A stretch of DNA of 60,552 nucleotides from Opitutaceae bacterium (GTDB lineage Bacteria > Verrucomicrobiota > Verrucomicrobiia > Opitutales > Opitutaceae): assembly GCA_003164715.1 (NCBI GenBank), contig PLTZ01000048.1, positions 1-60,552 of the forward strand, in the 5' to 3' direction. Below the pieces are notes generated by a model. That model was not told the origin of the DNA. It saw only the letters and a program-made list of their open reading frames with translations, and ran no database searches. The first letter of the stretch is position 1; each line of letters opens with the position of its first letter. Positions 18,275-27,533 of the stretch are shown here, piece by piece. The translations under genes were made by a program, and so were the position numbers.

Positions 18275-19249
18275 ATGATCGCGCGCGCGAACGGTCTGAG
18301 CGCCTCGCATCCCCTCCGGGCGGCGATCTGCCTGCTCGCGGGCGCCGCCGCCCTCCGGCTGGCCCCCGTGGCGGCCCTTAGAGCCGATGAGGGCCAGATC
18401 ACGGCGGTGTCGGCGCGAACGAGCAACGACTACGTGAGGGTCAGGCTGGCCGATGGTGCGTATCAGACAGAGACCTACACGTTTGGGAACGGCGGCCGCC
18501 TGGCCGGCCCCGTGCGCGACGACACCATCGACAAGCTGAACTTCGAGGATGTGGCGAAGACGATCGTGGAGCCGCTGGCGAAGCGGAAGTACGTCCCGCA
18601 GACCGACCACGACCCCAACAAGACCAATTTCCTGATCATGGTGTACTGGGGGACGACCACGGGGACCGAGGACACCTCGGGCTCGGCCCCGTACGAGAAT
18701 CTTCAGAGCAGCCAGAAGTCCTCGCTCCGGGCTCCGCCCCCGCCGCCCCCGTCCATGGGCAGCCACGGCGGCCCGAGCGGCGGCGGGGGCGTCGCCGCCG
18801 CGATCCTGCCGTCGCAATCGGACGGCATGACCCGCGAGCTGGCGACGGTTGCGGCCCTGGAGGAGCAGCGCGAGCTGGCGGACATGCGCAACGCCCAGCT
18901 TCTCGGCTACGACTCGGAGTTCGCGCAGACCGGCAGGACCGAGATCTCGACGTTCAAGCTGCGGCGGGACGACCTGATGTCGGAGATTGAGCAGAACCGC
19001 TATTTCGTCGTCCTGATGGCCTACGACTTCCAGGCGCTCTGGAAGCAGAAGAGGCACCGGCTGGTCTGGGTGACGCGGATGAGCGTCCGCGAGCGCGGCG
19101 GCGACTTCGCCAGGATTCTTCCCTCGATGGTGGCGTATTCCTCGCAGTTCTTTGGCCAGGACACCAACGGCCTTGTCCGCCGGCCCCTGCCGGAAGGGCG
19201 CGTCGATATCGGCGAGCCCAAGTCGCTGGGCGTCGTGCCGGAGAAGTAG
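18275..19249 (+). CDS. Exported protein of unknown function, paralogue of 55924-56778
   Basis: It has 324 residues with an N-terminal signal sequence ending near VAALRA. No known domain is recognised. It shares a clear ordered set of blocks with the gene at 55924: ITAVSARTSNDYVRVRLADG, then GGRLAGPVRD, then FLIMVYWGTTTG, then AQLLGYDSEF, YFVVLMAYDFQALWKQK, TRMSVRERGGDF, and the C-terminal GQDTNGLVRRPLPEGRVDIG / EPKSLG. Between the third and fourth blocks it carries an insert rich in Pro and Gly (APPPPPPSMGSHGGPSGGG) that the paralogue lacks. It is possibly periplasmic or outer-membrane attached. It is divergent from the small membrane protein, with only 85 bases between starts. Confidence 0.8.
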   Translation: MIARANGLSASHPLRAAICLLAGAAALRLAPVAALRADEGQITAVSARTSNDYVRVRLADGAYQTETYTFGNGGRLAGPVRDDTIDKLNFEDVAKTIVEPLAKRKYVPQTDHDPNKTNFLIMVYWGTTTGTEDTSGSAPYENLQSSQKSSLRAPPPPPPSMGSHGGPSGGGGVAAAILPSQSDGMTRELATVAALEEQRELADMRNAQLLGYDSEFAQTGRTEISTFKLRRDDLMSEIEQNRYFVVLMAYDFQALWKQKRHRLVWVTRMSVRERGGDFARILPSMVAYSSQFFGQDTNGLVRRPLPEGRVDIGEPKSLGVVPEK

Positions 19250-19256
19250 GGTCCGG

Positions 19257-19997
19257 TCAGTGGGTGCGGCCGCCGCCCGAGCGGCCTCCGAAGCTGCCTC
19301 GACCGGAGAACCCGCCTGAAACGCGCCCGGAATGACCTCCGTAGCCACCGCCCCGTCCGTAGTATCCGTAATGGCCCCAGTACCCGTAGCCGCCGCCCCA
19401 GCCGTAGATACCCGGTCCCCATCCGAGATACGCCCAAGGGTAGCCGCCCCAGTACCACGGGTCGTAGGTCCAGTAGTAACCCGGGTACGGCGAATCGTAC
19501 TGAACGGGGCCGTAGTCGGTCGTCACCGGCGGCTGATCAATGGCCCTCTGGACGCCATCCGGCCCGTACTCGCCGTAGACGGAGGGAGCAGGCGTTGTGG
19601 GCATCGGCACAGCCAGGCCTTCGGCTGCCGGCGACTGAACCGCCTGCCCGGGGGGCATAGGCGGCCCGGACGGGGACTGCGGCGCGTCGCCGACGCTCCA
19701 GGCGCCGTTGGCCCAGACCCAGCTTGAGCCCTGCGGGACCCAGTGCCCGCCGACCCAGGAAGCGCTTCTTGACGGCGGCAATTCCCAGTGGGCCGAGACC
19801 CACTTCCATTGGCCGTCCTCGGAATTCCAGTGGCCGGTCATCCAGACGTAGGCCGGAGAAGGGGCTGGGCCGGCGCCGGCAATGTCAATCGCTGCCGGGG
19901 AGCTTCCGGAGGTTGCGCCCGGCGAGGCGGCCGAGGCAAAGGCAATCCCCATGACGCAGACCGCCCCCGCGAGGGCCATTTGGATTTTTGAATTCAT
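19257..19997 (-). CDS. Exported YXWGXW-repeat protein
   Basis: A signal peptide (MNSKIQMALAGAVCVMGIAFASA) is followed by two or three Trp-rich units of the type YVWMTGHWNSEDGQWKWVSAHW and ASWVGGHWVPQGSSWVWANG, which are YXWGXW-like repeats. A Pro-rich linker follows. A C-terminal third is extremely rich in Tyr, Trp and Gly (YGYWGHYGYYGRGGGYGG). Proteins of this kind are exported and unassigned in function; the low-complexity tail suggests an extracellular or envelope structural role. ATG 19997 begins the signal peptide. The upstream frame has no homology and there is no clear Shine-Dalgarno sequence. It is divergent from the beta-barrel gene across about 260 bases. Confidence 0.82.
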   Translation of the reverse strand: MNSKIQMALAGAVCVMGIAFASAASPGATSGSSPAAIDIAGAGPAPSPAYVWMTGHWNSEDGQWKWVSAHWELPPSRSASWVGGHWVPQGSSWVWANGAWSVGDAPQSPSGPPMPPGQAVQSPAAEGLAVPMPTTPAPSVYGEYGPDGVQRAIDQPPVTTDYGPVQYDSPYPGYYWTYDPWYWGGYPWAYLGWGPGIYGWGGGYGYWGHYGYYGRGGGYGGHSGRVSGGFSGRGSFGGRSGGGRTH

Positions 19998-20259
19998 GAT
20001 ATTTGATTTCTGAAGCCCAAGTCCGCCGTCGTCCTTTGACCGGCGGCGCCAAATCGCTGTTCCAAGAATCTGCACGGGTGTCGTGCTAACCCGTCCACAC
20101 GATAACATTGGCGCTGAATTTCGCAAGAGGCCGCGAGTTGCAAGTCACCAGCGTCCCTTCTCCCGGATCCGAGTGTTGGAACATTCCCCGCGCGCGGGGT
20201 CAAACAGTGGGTCGGGTCGGTCGGGAGACCGGCCTGAATATATCCAAAAAAGTAATACA

Positions 20260-20949
20260 ATGAATAAACCAACCTACAGACAGAACAGTCTCCTGGCCGC
20301 GCTGACGCTCGGCGTGGCCCTTTCCGCTCCCGCCCAAACGGCGCCGAACGCCGCGGGCACCCCGGCGGCCGCGGATCCCGGCCCAGGCCTCGTTGGGACA
20401 AACTACTCGGAGTTCAGTTTCGGATACCAGAGGCAGGGGGGCGAACCGAAGGACCTCAGGGACTTCGAGCTCATCTCCAACGGGAGCGTCTTCAAGAACG
20501 ACGCCATCGGAATCGATGCGGATTTCGTGTACGACTACCTCTACGGCTACGGCCAGGGCTACAACGACCACCGCAACCTGGCCCAGGTTGGCCTGACGGG
20601 CTTCCTGATGGAGACCTGGGGCAAGCCGTTCGTGACCGCGGACGCTGGGATGGCCTGGCAGGATGCGGGAGGCGCGTCGCAGAGGGGTTTCGAATACACG
20701 GCGACCGGCGGCGTCGAGTTCCAGGTGCTCAAGAACCTCGCATTGACCCCGTACGTGGAATACCAGGCTGAGCCGCGCTTGCGCAACGGCGCGCTGCCGG
20801 TGGCGGACTTCCCGAACCACACAACGTTTTTTGGGGTGAAGGCGACCTACCGGATCAACCGCGAGTGGAACGCGTCGCTGGGCGCCGACCTCGACGATCA
20901 CAGCGTAAGGGACTGGGGCCTGCGCGCGGGGGTGAGCTACCACTTCTGA
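20260..20949 (+). CDS. Outer-membrane beta-barrel protein of unknown function
   Basis: A signal peptide (MNKPTYRQNSLLAALTLGVALSAPAQ) precedes about 200 residues of alternating strands such as GIDADFVYDYLYGYG, LTPYVEYQAEPRL and RINREWNASLGADL. The protein ends in Tyr-His-Phe, the terminal Phe being the usual barrel-assembly signal. An 8-strand OmpA-like or adhesion-type barrel is likely. No Shine-Dalgarno is visible before ATG 20260 (AAAAAAGTAATACA). A GC-rich hairpin, 20968-20978 pairing with 20983-20992 across loop GCTA, follows the stop and may mark the transcript end, although it has no T-run. Function cannot be inferred further. Confidence 0.75.
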   Translation: MNKPTYRQNSLLAALTLGVALSAPAQTAPNAAGTPAAADPGPGLVGTNYSEFSFGYQRQGGEPKDLRDFELISNGSVFKNDAIGIDADFVYDYLYGYGQGYNDHRNLAQVGLTGFLMETWGKPFVTADAGMAWQDAGGASQRGFEYTATGGVEFQVLKNLALTPYVEYQAEPRLRNGALPVADFPNHTTFFGVKATYRINREWNASLGADLDDHSVRDWGLRAGVSYHF

Positions 20950-21062
20950 GGGGACCTCCCGGGTTCGCCGGAGCCGCCGCTAGGCGGTCCGGCGCTCCCG
21001 CTTCATTGGCCTCGGATTTTCTGCTTGGCCGTGGGCCATGGGTTCGATTGTTAGGGGCCCCT

Positions 21063-21602
21063 ATGGAAGCCCCCGAAGTACCCACCGAACACCTGCATGA
21101 GGAGATCGAGCACGAGGCGGCCCACGGCAGGTCCCCGTGGACCATGGGCGTCGCGCTAAGCTCGGCGCTCCTCGCCGGGCTCGCGGCGATCTGCGCGCTG
21201 CTCGCCGGCCACCACGCCAACGAGACGATAGTGGACGAGATCCAGAGCTCCGACAGGTGGGCGTACTACCAGGCCAAGGGCATCAAGGCGGCTCTGTTGG
21301 GCTCGAAAATGGAGCTTCTCGAGGCCGACGGCAGGCCCGTCGCCGAAAAGGACCAGCAGAAGGTGGCCGATTACAAGAGGGAGCAGGACGAGATCGCAGC
21401 CGAGGCGAACGAGAAGGAGCATTCCTCCGGGAGGCACCTCCAGCGGCACGTGGTCTTTTCGCGCGGCGTGACGCTCTTCCAGATCGCGATAGCCGTGGGC
21501 GCGATCTCGGCGCTGACCAACCGCCGCGCCTTCTGGTTTGTGAGCCTCGGCTTCGGCCTGACGGGGATCGTGTTCCTCATCCAGGGCTGGCTGGCCGGCT
21601 GA
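21063..21602 (+). CDS. DUF4337 inner-membrane protein
   Basis: About 179 residues with the layout of DUF4337. A charged N terminus (TEHLHEEIEHEAAH) comes first, then a helix SALLAGLAAICALLAG followed by HHANETIVDEIQSSDRWAYYQAKGIK, which is the family signature (quoted in part). A charged amphipathic middle stretch (EKDQQKVADYKREQDEIAAE) follows. Two C-terminal helices begin at LFQIAIAVGAISALTN. The function is unknown. ATG 21063 was chosen because it starts the acidic family N terminus; the long frame upstream is not conserved-looking. It converges on the RNB exonuclease gene with 8 bases between stops. Confidence 0.85.
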   Translation: MEAPEVPTEHLHEEIEHEAAHGRSPWTMGVALSSALLAGLAAICALLAGHHANETIVDEIQSSDRWAYYQAKGIKAALLGSKMELLEADGRPVAEKDQQKVADYKREQDEIAAEANEKEHSSGRHLQRHVVFSRGVTLFQIAIAVGAISALTNRRAFWFVSLGFGLTGIVFLIQGWLAG

Positions 21603-21610
21603 GCCGCCCG

Positions 21611-23083
21611 TCAGGCGGCCGCGAAGTCGATGTAGCCCCGCTCATAGTCCGTAAACACGAGCCTTGCCCGAAGGCGGTCGCCGACCTTCCTGCGCTCGAA
21701 ACCCTGGACGAGCTTTCCCTCGATCGTGGGGCTGAGGATGCGGACCCATGTGCCCTTCTCCGATGCGCCCGTGACCGTCGCGTCGAACGTCTCCCCAATC
21801 CTCGCCGACAGAAGCATGGCGCCGGCCGACTTCACGACCTGGCGCTCGACCTTCTTGGCCGCGTCCTCCTGCTCGGTGCAGTGCCTCGCGAGCGCCGTCA
21901 GCTCGTCGTTCCCGTAGGTCGGCCTTGTGCCCGATAGGGAGGCCCTCAGCAGGCGCTGGATGAGCAGGTCGGGGAAGCGGCGGTTCGGCGCTGTCGAGTG
22001 CGCGTAGTCCGCCACCGCCAGGCCGAAGTGCCCGGCCACGGTGCCCCCGGGAAACTCGACGACGTACTCGCCGCTGCCGAGCAGCTTGATGATGCAGAGC
22101 GACAGGTCCGGGAAATACCCCGGATCCGCCCGTCTTGCCGAAAGCAGGAACTGCTCGAGCGCCCTCCCGTCGGGCTTGCCGGGGAGGGTCGTGCCCCGCT
22201 CGGCCGCCAGCTCGACAATCCGGTCCCATTTGGCGGGCGTGCGCACGACGCGGCGGACCGCCGGGAACTTCCTCGCGGCCAGGTACCTCGCCGTCACCCC
22301 GTTGGCGGCGACCATCAGCTCCTCAATCAGGCTCTTGGCGGAGTTGCTCTCGTCCGCCAGCAGGTCCCGCAGGATGTCCCCTTCGAACACGGGGCGTGCC
22401 TGAAGCGTTTGCAGCGACAGGGCGCCGCGCATGTGCCTCTGCTCCCTCAGCCGCTCGGCGGTCCGGTGCTGGAGGCGTATGTTCTCGTCCAGGCCGGCGA
22501 CGGCGCCGACCGCCGCAGGCACGGGCCCCGTGCCCTCGAGCCACGCGGCCACGCCGTTGTAGGCGAGCTTGGCCTTGTTTCTTACGACCGCCTCGTAGAT
22601 GTCTGAGCTCTTCAGGATGCAGTCGCCGTCAAAGACCATCTCGATCACGAAGGCGACCCGGTCCACCCCGAATCCGAGCGAGGTGAGGTCTGTCGAGAGT
22701 CTCTCGGGCAGCATCGGGAAGATTCCGCCTGCGGTGTACACCGATGTCGTGTTCGCGCTGGCGTGGCCGTCGATCGCCGAGCCCTGGCGCACCAGCGCCC
22801 CGACGTCCGCGACGGCGACCTGCAGCCTGACGGCGCCGCCCGGAAGCGCCTCCGCGACGGAGAGCTGGTCCAGGTCGCGGGAATCGTCGTTGTCGATGGA
22901 GCACCAGAGGAGGTCCCTTAGGTCGCGCGCGGCCCGGTCGGACCCCGCGGCCGGCCCCCGGATGGCGGCAAGCTCTGCCTTGGCAGCCGGCGAGAAGTCC
23001 GGGTCCAGGCCCCGCTCTATCATCGCGCGGCGGGCGATCTCCTGAAGTGTCATGCGGTGCTTTGGGCCATCCTTGTTGGTCAT
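21611..23083 (-). CDS. RNB-domain 3'-5' exoribonuclease (RNase II/R family)
   Basis: This hydrolytic exoribonuclease has 490 residues, much shorter than RNase R (about 800) and without N-terminal cold-shock domains. The RNB catalytic core is clear: SIDNDDSRDLDQL holds the magnesium-binding Asp cluster, GGIFPMLPERLSTDL follows, and YAHSTAPNRRFPDLLIQR gives the conserved Arg/Asp region. A C-terminal S1-like segment follows (FDATVTGASEKGTWVRIL). It resembles the compact RNB proteins seen in Deinococcus and plastids (RNase II-like). ATG 23083 was used; ATG 23053 (MTLQEIARRAM) is an alternative. The upstream neighbour on the same strand is the papain-like gene, 108 bases away. Confidence 0.9.
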   Translation of the reverse strand: MTNKDGPKHRMTLQEIARRAMIERGLDPDFSPAAKAELAAIRGPAAGSDRAARDLRDLLWCSIDNDDSRDLDQLSVAEALPGGAVRLQVAVADVGALVRQGSAIDGHASANTTSVYTAGGIFPMLPERLSTDLTSLGFGVDRVAFVIEMVFDGDCILKSSDIYEAVVRNKAKLAYNGVAAWLEGTGPVPAAVGAVAGLDENIRLQHRTAERLREQRHMRGALSLQTLQARPVFEGDILRDLLADESNSAKSLIEELMVAANGVTARYLAARKFPAVRRVVRTPAKWDRIVELAAERGTTLPGKPDGRALEQFLLSARRADPGYFPDLSLCIIKLLGSGEYVVEFPGGTVAGHFGLAVADYAHSTAPNRRFPDLLIQRLLRASLSGTRPTYGNDELTALARHCTEQEDAAKKVERQVVKSAGAMLLSARIGETFDATVTGASEKGTWVRILSPTIEGKLVQGFERRKVGDRLRARLVFTDYERGYIDFAAA

Positions 23084-23191
23084 GGGGTGGACTTCCTGAA
23101 TGGCGTTTTTTTGCAGCTGGTCAAATCGGCGCGCGGGGGGCCGCCCTTTCCCGGGTTGCGCGGGCGCCGTTCCCGACCGAAGCCGGGCCTG

Positions 23192-24211
23192 CTACTGGGC
23201 GGAATCCTCGCTCTCAACCATTCTGCGGGCCGAGTCCTCGTCCGCGGCCGCGACCCGTTCGGTGCCCCTGGTGGTGTCGACCTGAAAGAGACTGGTCTTC
23301 CCGAGGGTCTTGATGAGCGTCACCTTCGTGATCCGGGCCTTTTCCACTGCCTCCATCGGCTCCCCCTTTGGAGAAAGACTCTGCTCGACGATCATCGCGC
23401 CTTCCGCCGCCTTTGTCTTCAGGTCGAACTCCGGCAACTCCTTCCACGAGTTGACGATGTGAAAGGTCCCGTCCTTGGTCTCCCGGTTCCAGGTGAAGCC
23501 GTTGATGACGATCTGGTGGCCGACGTTCCCGCCGCTCCACGGATGCTGGCCCACGAATCCCGGCGGCAGGTCCTGCCAGATCTCCCTCGGGAAGGCCGCC
23601 AGGACAGGCCGGCCCTTCCGCAGCTCCGCCCTCGTCCACTCGAAGCCGTTCGTCTTCGGCGTCCACCGGTGGAGCACCGGGCGCGGGGAAAACCCCGTCA
23701 CCATGCTGTCCATGGAGTCATAGTACCGCGCGTTCTTCCACGGATGGTCGGTGTCCGCGTTGTTGATGACCTTGTAGATGTCGACGTTGTTCACGTAGAA
23801 GCCGGCGATATCCAGCCAGTGGACCCGGGCGTAGACCATGCATGTTGCCCCGATCTGGTCCCTGAACACATTGGGTGGATTGAGCTGGACCGTCTCCAGG
23901 GGCCCCACGACCGTCGAGACCGCGATCGTCTTCTTGGCCTGGACCTGCTCCTTCACGACCTTGACCTCCGACTTGCCCCGGGCGAGCGGGCTCTGATCGC
24001 TCAGCTTCGTCAGCCACTCGCGGTCCTCCTCCTTGAGCGAATCCAGGGGGACCATGGTCCTCGAGCCGTCCGCGAGCATCACGATGGCGTAGCCGCCGTC
24101 GATTCGGGCCTTGAGTGCGCCCTGGTACCTTGGCGAGACCGCGAGAAGCGGCCCCGCAAGGAGCATCGCTGCGGCGAGCATGAGCGCGTGCTTCGGATGG
24201 CGTGATTGCAT
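23192..24211 (-). CDS. Exported papain-like cysteine peptidase with N-terminal SHD1-like domain
   Basis: A signal peptide (to about residue 24) precedes an SHD1-like segment at residues 28-70: YQGALKARIDGGYAIVMLAD, then PLDSLKEEDREWLTKL. The second half has a papain-type active site in the expected order: oxyanion Gln119 and nucleophile Cys124 in RDQIGATCMVYA, His232 in NVGHQIVINGF, and Asn254 followed by Ser-Trp in HIVNSWKELPEF. This is consistent with a C1-like or C39-like peptidase or transpeptidase in the periplasm. The combination occurs in Verrucomicrobiota and Planctomycetota. Substrate is unknown. Length is 339 residues and the whole triad is intact, so an active enzyme is likely. Confidence 0.75.
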   Translation of the reverse strand: MQSRHPKHALMLAAAMLLAGPLLAVSPRYQGALKARIDGGYAIVMLADGSRTMVPLDSLKEEDREWLTKLSDQSPLARGKSEVKVVKEQVQAKKTIAVSTVVGPLETVQLNPPNVFRDQIGATCMVYARVHWLDIAGFYVNNVDIYKVINNADTDHPWKNARYYDSMDSMVTGFSPRPVLHRWTPKTNGFEWTRAELRKGRPVLAAFPREIWQDLPPGFVGQHPWSGGNVGHQIVINGFTWNRETKDGTFHIVNSWKELPEFDLKTKAAEGAMIVEQSLSPKGEPMEAVEKARITKVTLIKTLGKTSLFQVDTTRGTERVAAADEDSARRMVESEDSAQ

Positions 24212-24465
24212 AAGTTGGGTGGCTCTCGGGCAGCAGAGATACTATTGGCGCGCGCCCAGGCACATCAAAATGAAAACCGCTGCGCCCTGAAGCCGTTAAT
24301 CCCCAATGGCTCCGCCAACCCGGCCGCGGTCCCGCCCGCTAAGACCGCCAACGGCCCCCGTTTGCCCTGCCGGGGGACAAAAACGGGAATTTCTAGTTTA
24401 CTAGTTACACCGACCTTCGACAGATTTGAAATGGTCCCATTTGAAGAGTTTCAGGGGCGAAACCT

Positions 24466-26280
24466 ATGAAGAAACACGACACCTCAAAGCCGCTGAGCGA
24501 GAACAAGCACCTGCTTCGCTGGGTTGAGAAGATGGCGGAACTCTGCAAACCCGACTCGCTTCACTGGGTGGACGGCTCCAAGGAGGAATATGACGCGTTG
24601 TGCAAGATGATGGTGGCCAGCGGGACGTTCATTAAGCTGAACGAGGAGTTGTGGCCGGGATGCTTCTACGCGCGGAGCGATCCGCACGATGTCGCGCGGG
24701 TGGAGGACCGGACGTTCATCTGCTCCCATTCGCGCGAGGGGGCGGGCCCGACCAACAACTGGATGAACCCGTACGACATGCGGCGCAAACTCCGGTCGAT
24801 CTTCAACGGGTCGATGCGCGGCCGCACGATGTACGTGCTTCCGTTCAGCATGGGGCCGGTCGGCTCCCCGATGGCGCAGATCGGGGTGCAGCTCACGGAC
24901 TCCCCATACGTCGTCGCCAACATGAGGATCATGGCCCGGATCGGGCTGCCGGTGTTCAAGGAGATCGACAAGGGCGAGAAGCGGGTCGTCCCCTGCGTTC
25001 ACTCGGTCGGCGCGCCGCTGGCAAAGGGGGACAAGGACGTGCCGTGGCCTTGCAACAAGGAGAAGTACATCGTGCATTTCCCCGAGACCCGCGAGATCTG
25101 GAGCTACGGTTCCGGGTACGGTGGCAACGCGCTCCTCGGCAAGAAGTGCTTCGCGCTTCGAATCGCGTCAAACATCGCCCGCGACGAGGGGTGGATGGCG
25201 GAGCACATGCTGATCCTGGCCGTCGAAGACCCGAAGGGCGAGAAGACCTATGTTACGGCCGCGTTCCCGAGCGCGTGCGGCAAGACCAACTTCGCGATGC
25301 TGGTCCCGCCGAAGGCCCTGGCCGACGAGGGGTGGAAGGTGACGACGCTCGGCGACGACATCGCGTGGCTCAAGCCGGGCGCGGACGGGCGGCTCCATGC
25401 GATCAACCCGGAGGCGGGTTTCTTCGGCGTCGCTCCCGGCACCTCGATGCAGACCAACCCCAACGCGATGGCCGCGCTCTCTAGGAACACGATCTTCACG
25501 AACGTGGCCCTGACCCCGGAGGGCGGGGTCTGGTGGGAGGGCATGACGCCGAAGCCGCCGCCGTTCCTCACCGACTGGCAGGGCAACGAGTGGACCCCGG
25601 GCTGCGGGCGACACGCGGCGCACGCCAACGCCCGCTTCACCGCGCCGGCCTCGCAGTGCCCCACGATGGACCCGGACTGGGAGAACCCGAACGGGGTCCC
25701 GATCAGCGCGATCGTCTTCGGGGGCCGCCGGGCGGGGACGATCCCGCTGGTCTACCAGGCCTTCAACTGGAGCTCGGGCGTGTACACCGGCGCCACGGTG
25801 GGCTCCGAGATGACCGCGGCGGCCGGCGGGACTTTGGGCAAGGTCCGCCGGGACCCGATGGCCATGCTGCCGTTCTGCGGGTACCACATGGGGGACTATT
25901 TCGCGCACTGGATCTTCATGCAGAGGAACCTGAGCGAGACACCGCGCATCTTCCACGTGAACTGGTTCCGCAAGGGAGCCGACGGCAAGTTCCTCTGGCC
26001 GGGCTTCAGCGAGAACATGAGAATCCTCAAGTGGATCGTCGAGCGCGCCACCGGCAAGACCCTCGCCAAGGAGACCCCCATCGGATGGATGCCCCACCAC
26101 CGCGACATCGACTGGACCGGGCTCGACTTCCCGAAGGATCGCTTCGAAGACCTGCAGTCGTTCGACCGCAAGGCGTGGAGGGCCGAGGTGATAAGCCACG
26201 AGGAGCTCTTCATCGACCTTCACGACCGGCTCCCGAAGGAGATGATCTACGAGCGGGAGCTGCTCATCTGCCGGATGTGA
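24466..26280 (+). CDS. pckG: Phosphoenolpyruvate carboxykinase (GTP)
   Basis: It converts oxaloacetate and GTP to phosphoenolpyruvate, GDP and CO2, the entry step of gluconeogenesis. At 604 residues it has the GTP-family length. Diagnostic blocks are [14 protein letters not shown] (kinase-1a P-loop with the hyper-reactive Cys, about residues 266-279), [10 protein letters not shown] (kinase-2, near 295), [18 protein letters not shown] (near 417) and [20 protein letters not shown]. The 254 bases upstream hold an A+T-rich stretch at 24380-24450, with a direct repeat ATTTGAA spaced 18 bases apart that could be regulatory. The stop codon is followed by a small hairpin (ACGGGC-GCGA-GCCCGT) shared with the convergent oxidoreductase gene. 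Confidence 0.97.
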   Translation: MKKHDTSKPLSENKHLLRWVEKMAELCKPDSLHWVDGSKEEYDALCKMMVASGTFIKLNEELWPGCFYARSDPHDVARVEDRTFICSHSREGAGPTNNWMNPYDMRRKLRSIFNGSMRGRTMYVLPFSMGPVGSPMAQIGVQLTDSPYVVANMRIMARIGLPVFKEIDKGEKRVVPCVHSVGAPLAKGDKDVPWPCNKEKYIVHFPETREIWSYGSGYGGNALLGKKCFALRIASNIARDEGWMAEHMLILAVEDPKGEKTYVTAAFPSACGKTNFAMLVPPKALADEGWKVTTLGDDIAWLKPGADGRLHAINPEAGFFGVAPGTSMQTNPNAMAALSRNTIFTNVALTPEGGVWWEGMTPKPPPFLTDWQGNEWTPGCGRHAAHANARFTAPASQCPTMDPDWENPNGVPISAIVFGGRRAGTIPLVYQAFNWSSGVYTGATVGSEMTAAAGGTLGKVRRDPMAMLPFCGYHMGDYFAHWIFMQRNLSETPRIFHVNWFRKGADGKFLWPGFSENMRILKWIVERATGKTLAKETPIGWMPHHRDIDWTGLDFPKDRFEDLQSFDRKAWRAEVISHEELFIDLHDRLPKEMIYERELLICRM

Positions 26281-26310
26281 CGGGCGCGAGCCCGTAGAGC
26301 CCGGCGGCCC

Positions 26311-27465
26311 CTAGCGGAGCGGCTTCACCCACGTCGCGCCGAGGCGGCTGCTGCGGACGACCGCCTCGATGAACGCCATCCCCTCGACGCCGTCGTCAAT
26401 GGTGGGGAAATCGAGGTTCTTGGGGATCCGCTCGCCCTTCACCTCGGCGGCGATCGCCTGGAACGCCTCGCGGTAGATGTTGGCGAACGCCTCGAGGTAC
26501 CCCTCGGGATGGCCCGGCGGGATCCGGGTGAACCGCTTGGCCTCGTCCCCGAGGTAGAGGTTTCCCCTGCGCCACACCTGGCTCGGCTTGTTGGGGAACT
26601 TCACCACGAGCTCGTTCGGCTGCTCCTGGTACCACTCGAGCGCCGCGCGCGTGCCGTAGACGCGGATGTTGAGGTTGTTCTCGTCGCCAATGCAGACCTG
26701 CGACGCGTGCAGGACCCCCTTGGCCCCCCCCTTGTACCTCACGAGGACGTTGCCGTCGTCGTCGAGCTTGCGGCCCTTCACGAACGTGGTCAGGTCCGCG
26801 CAAAGCTCCTCGATCTCAAGCCCCGTGATGTAGCGCGCAAGGTTCTCGGCGTGGGTGCCGATGTCGCCCATGCATCCCGCGGCCCCGCTGCGCTTCGGAT
26901 CGGTGCGCCACTCCGCCTGCTTCGGCCCGAGGAGCACGACCGCGTCCGAGAGCCAGCCCTGCGGGTACTCGACGACGACCTTGCGGATCTTCCCGACGGT
27001 GCCGTCCCTGACGAGCTCGCGCGCCTGCTTCACCATCGCGTTGCCAGTGTAGTTGTGGGTCAGCGCAAAGACCTTGCCCTTCCTGCGGACGATTGCCCGG
27101 AGCTTCTTCGCCTGGGCCAGATCGAACGTGGCGGGCTTGTCACAGACGACGTTGAAGCCGGCCTCCAGGAAGAGCCGCGCCGGGCCGAAGTGCTCGTGGT
27201 TGGGCGTCACGATGACGACGAAGTCCAGGCGCTTCTCCGGCGGCATCGCAGCCTCGGCCTTGGCCATCGCCGCGTAGCTGCCGTAGACGCGGTCGGGGTC
27301 CAGGAAGAAGTCCGCTCCGGAAGCCCGCGAGCGCATCTCGTCGCTCGAGAACGCGCCGGCGACAAGCTCCGCGCGCCCGTCCATGGCGGCGGCGATCCGG
27401 TGCACGCCGCCGATGAACGCCCCCCGCCCCCCGCCGATCATTCCAAAACGAAGTTTTCTGCGCAT
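26311..27465 (-). CDS. Gfo/Idh/MocA family oxidoreductase (third of three)
   Basis: This NAD(P)-dependent sugar oxidoreductase has 384 residues. The Rossmann start is [17 protein letters not shown]. The family EKP-type block reads [11 protein letters not shown], with the Lys that contacts the nicotinamide. The C-terminal domain carries [16 protein letters not shown], whose His is the usual catalytic or substrate-binding residue. No signal peptide, so cytoplasmic. The N-terminal motif and length place it with the 'oxidoreductase domain' proteins common beside xylose-isomerase-like TIM barrels. It is the most promoter-distal gene of the 34.3-26.3 kb minus-strand set and starts 68 bases after the preceding oxidoreductase. 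The substrate is unknown. Confidence 0.9.
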   Translation of the reverse strand: MRRKLRFGMIGGGRGAFIGGVHRIAAAMDGRAELVAGAFSSDEMRSRASGADFFLDPDRVYGSYAAMAKAEAAMPPEKRLDFVVIVTPNHEHFGPARLFLEAGFNVVCDKPATFDLAQAKKLRAIVRRKGKVFALTHNYTGNAMVKQARELVRDGTVGKIRKVVVEYPQGWLSDAVVLLGPKQAEWRTDPKRSGAAGCMGDIGTHAENLARYITGLEIEELCADLTTFVKGRKLDDDGNVLVRYKGGAKGVLHASQVCIGDENNLNIRVYGTRAALEWYQEQPNELVVKFPNKPSQVWRRGNLYLGDEAKRFTRIPPGHPEGYLEAFANIYREAFQAIAAEVKGERIPKNLDFPTIDDGVEGMAFIEAVVRSSRLGATWVKPLR

Positions 27466-27533
27466 GGTATTTCGAGTTGTGCTGCCCTTGGTGTGAAACG
27501 CGTGTTGCCCTGCGCGGGTTCCGGTGCGGCGCC

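Noticed and set aside
18191-19348. Extension of the 53-residue membrane protein frame to a 439-residue protein
   Set aside because: The upstream part is an antisense shadow of the exported protein at 18275; only the last 53 residues look like protein.
24206-24469. 87-residue plus-strand frame upstream of pckG
   Set aside because: No ribosome-binding site, composition unlike protein, and it overlaps the A+T-rich promoter region of pckG.
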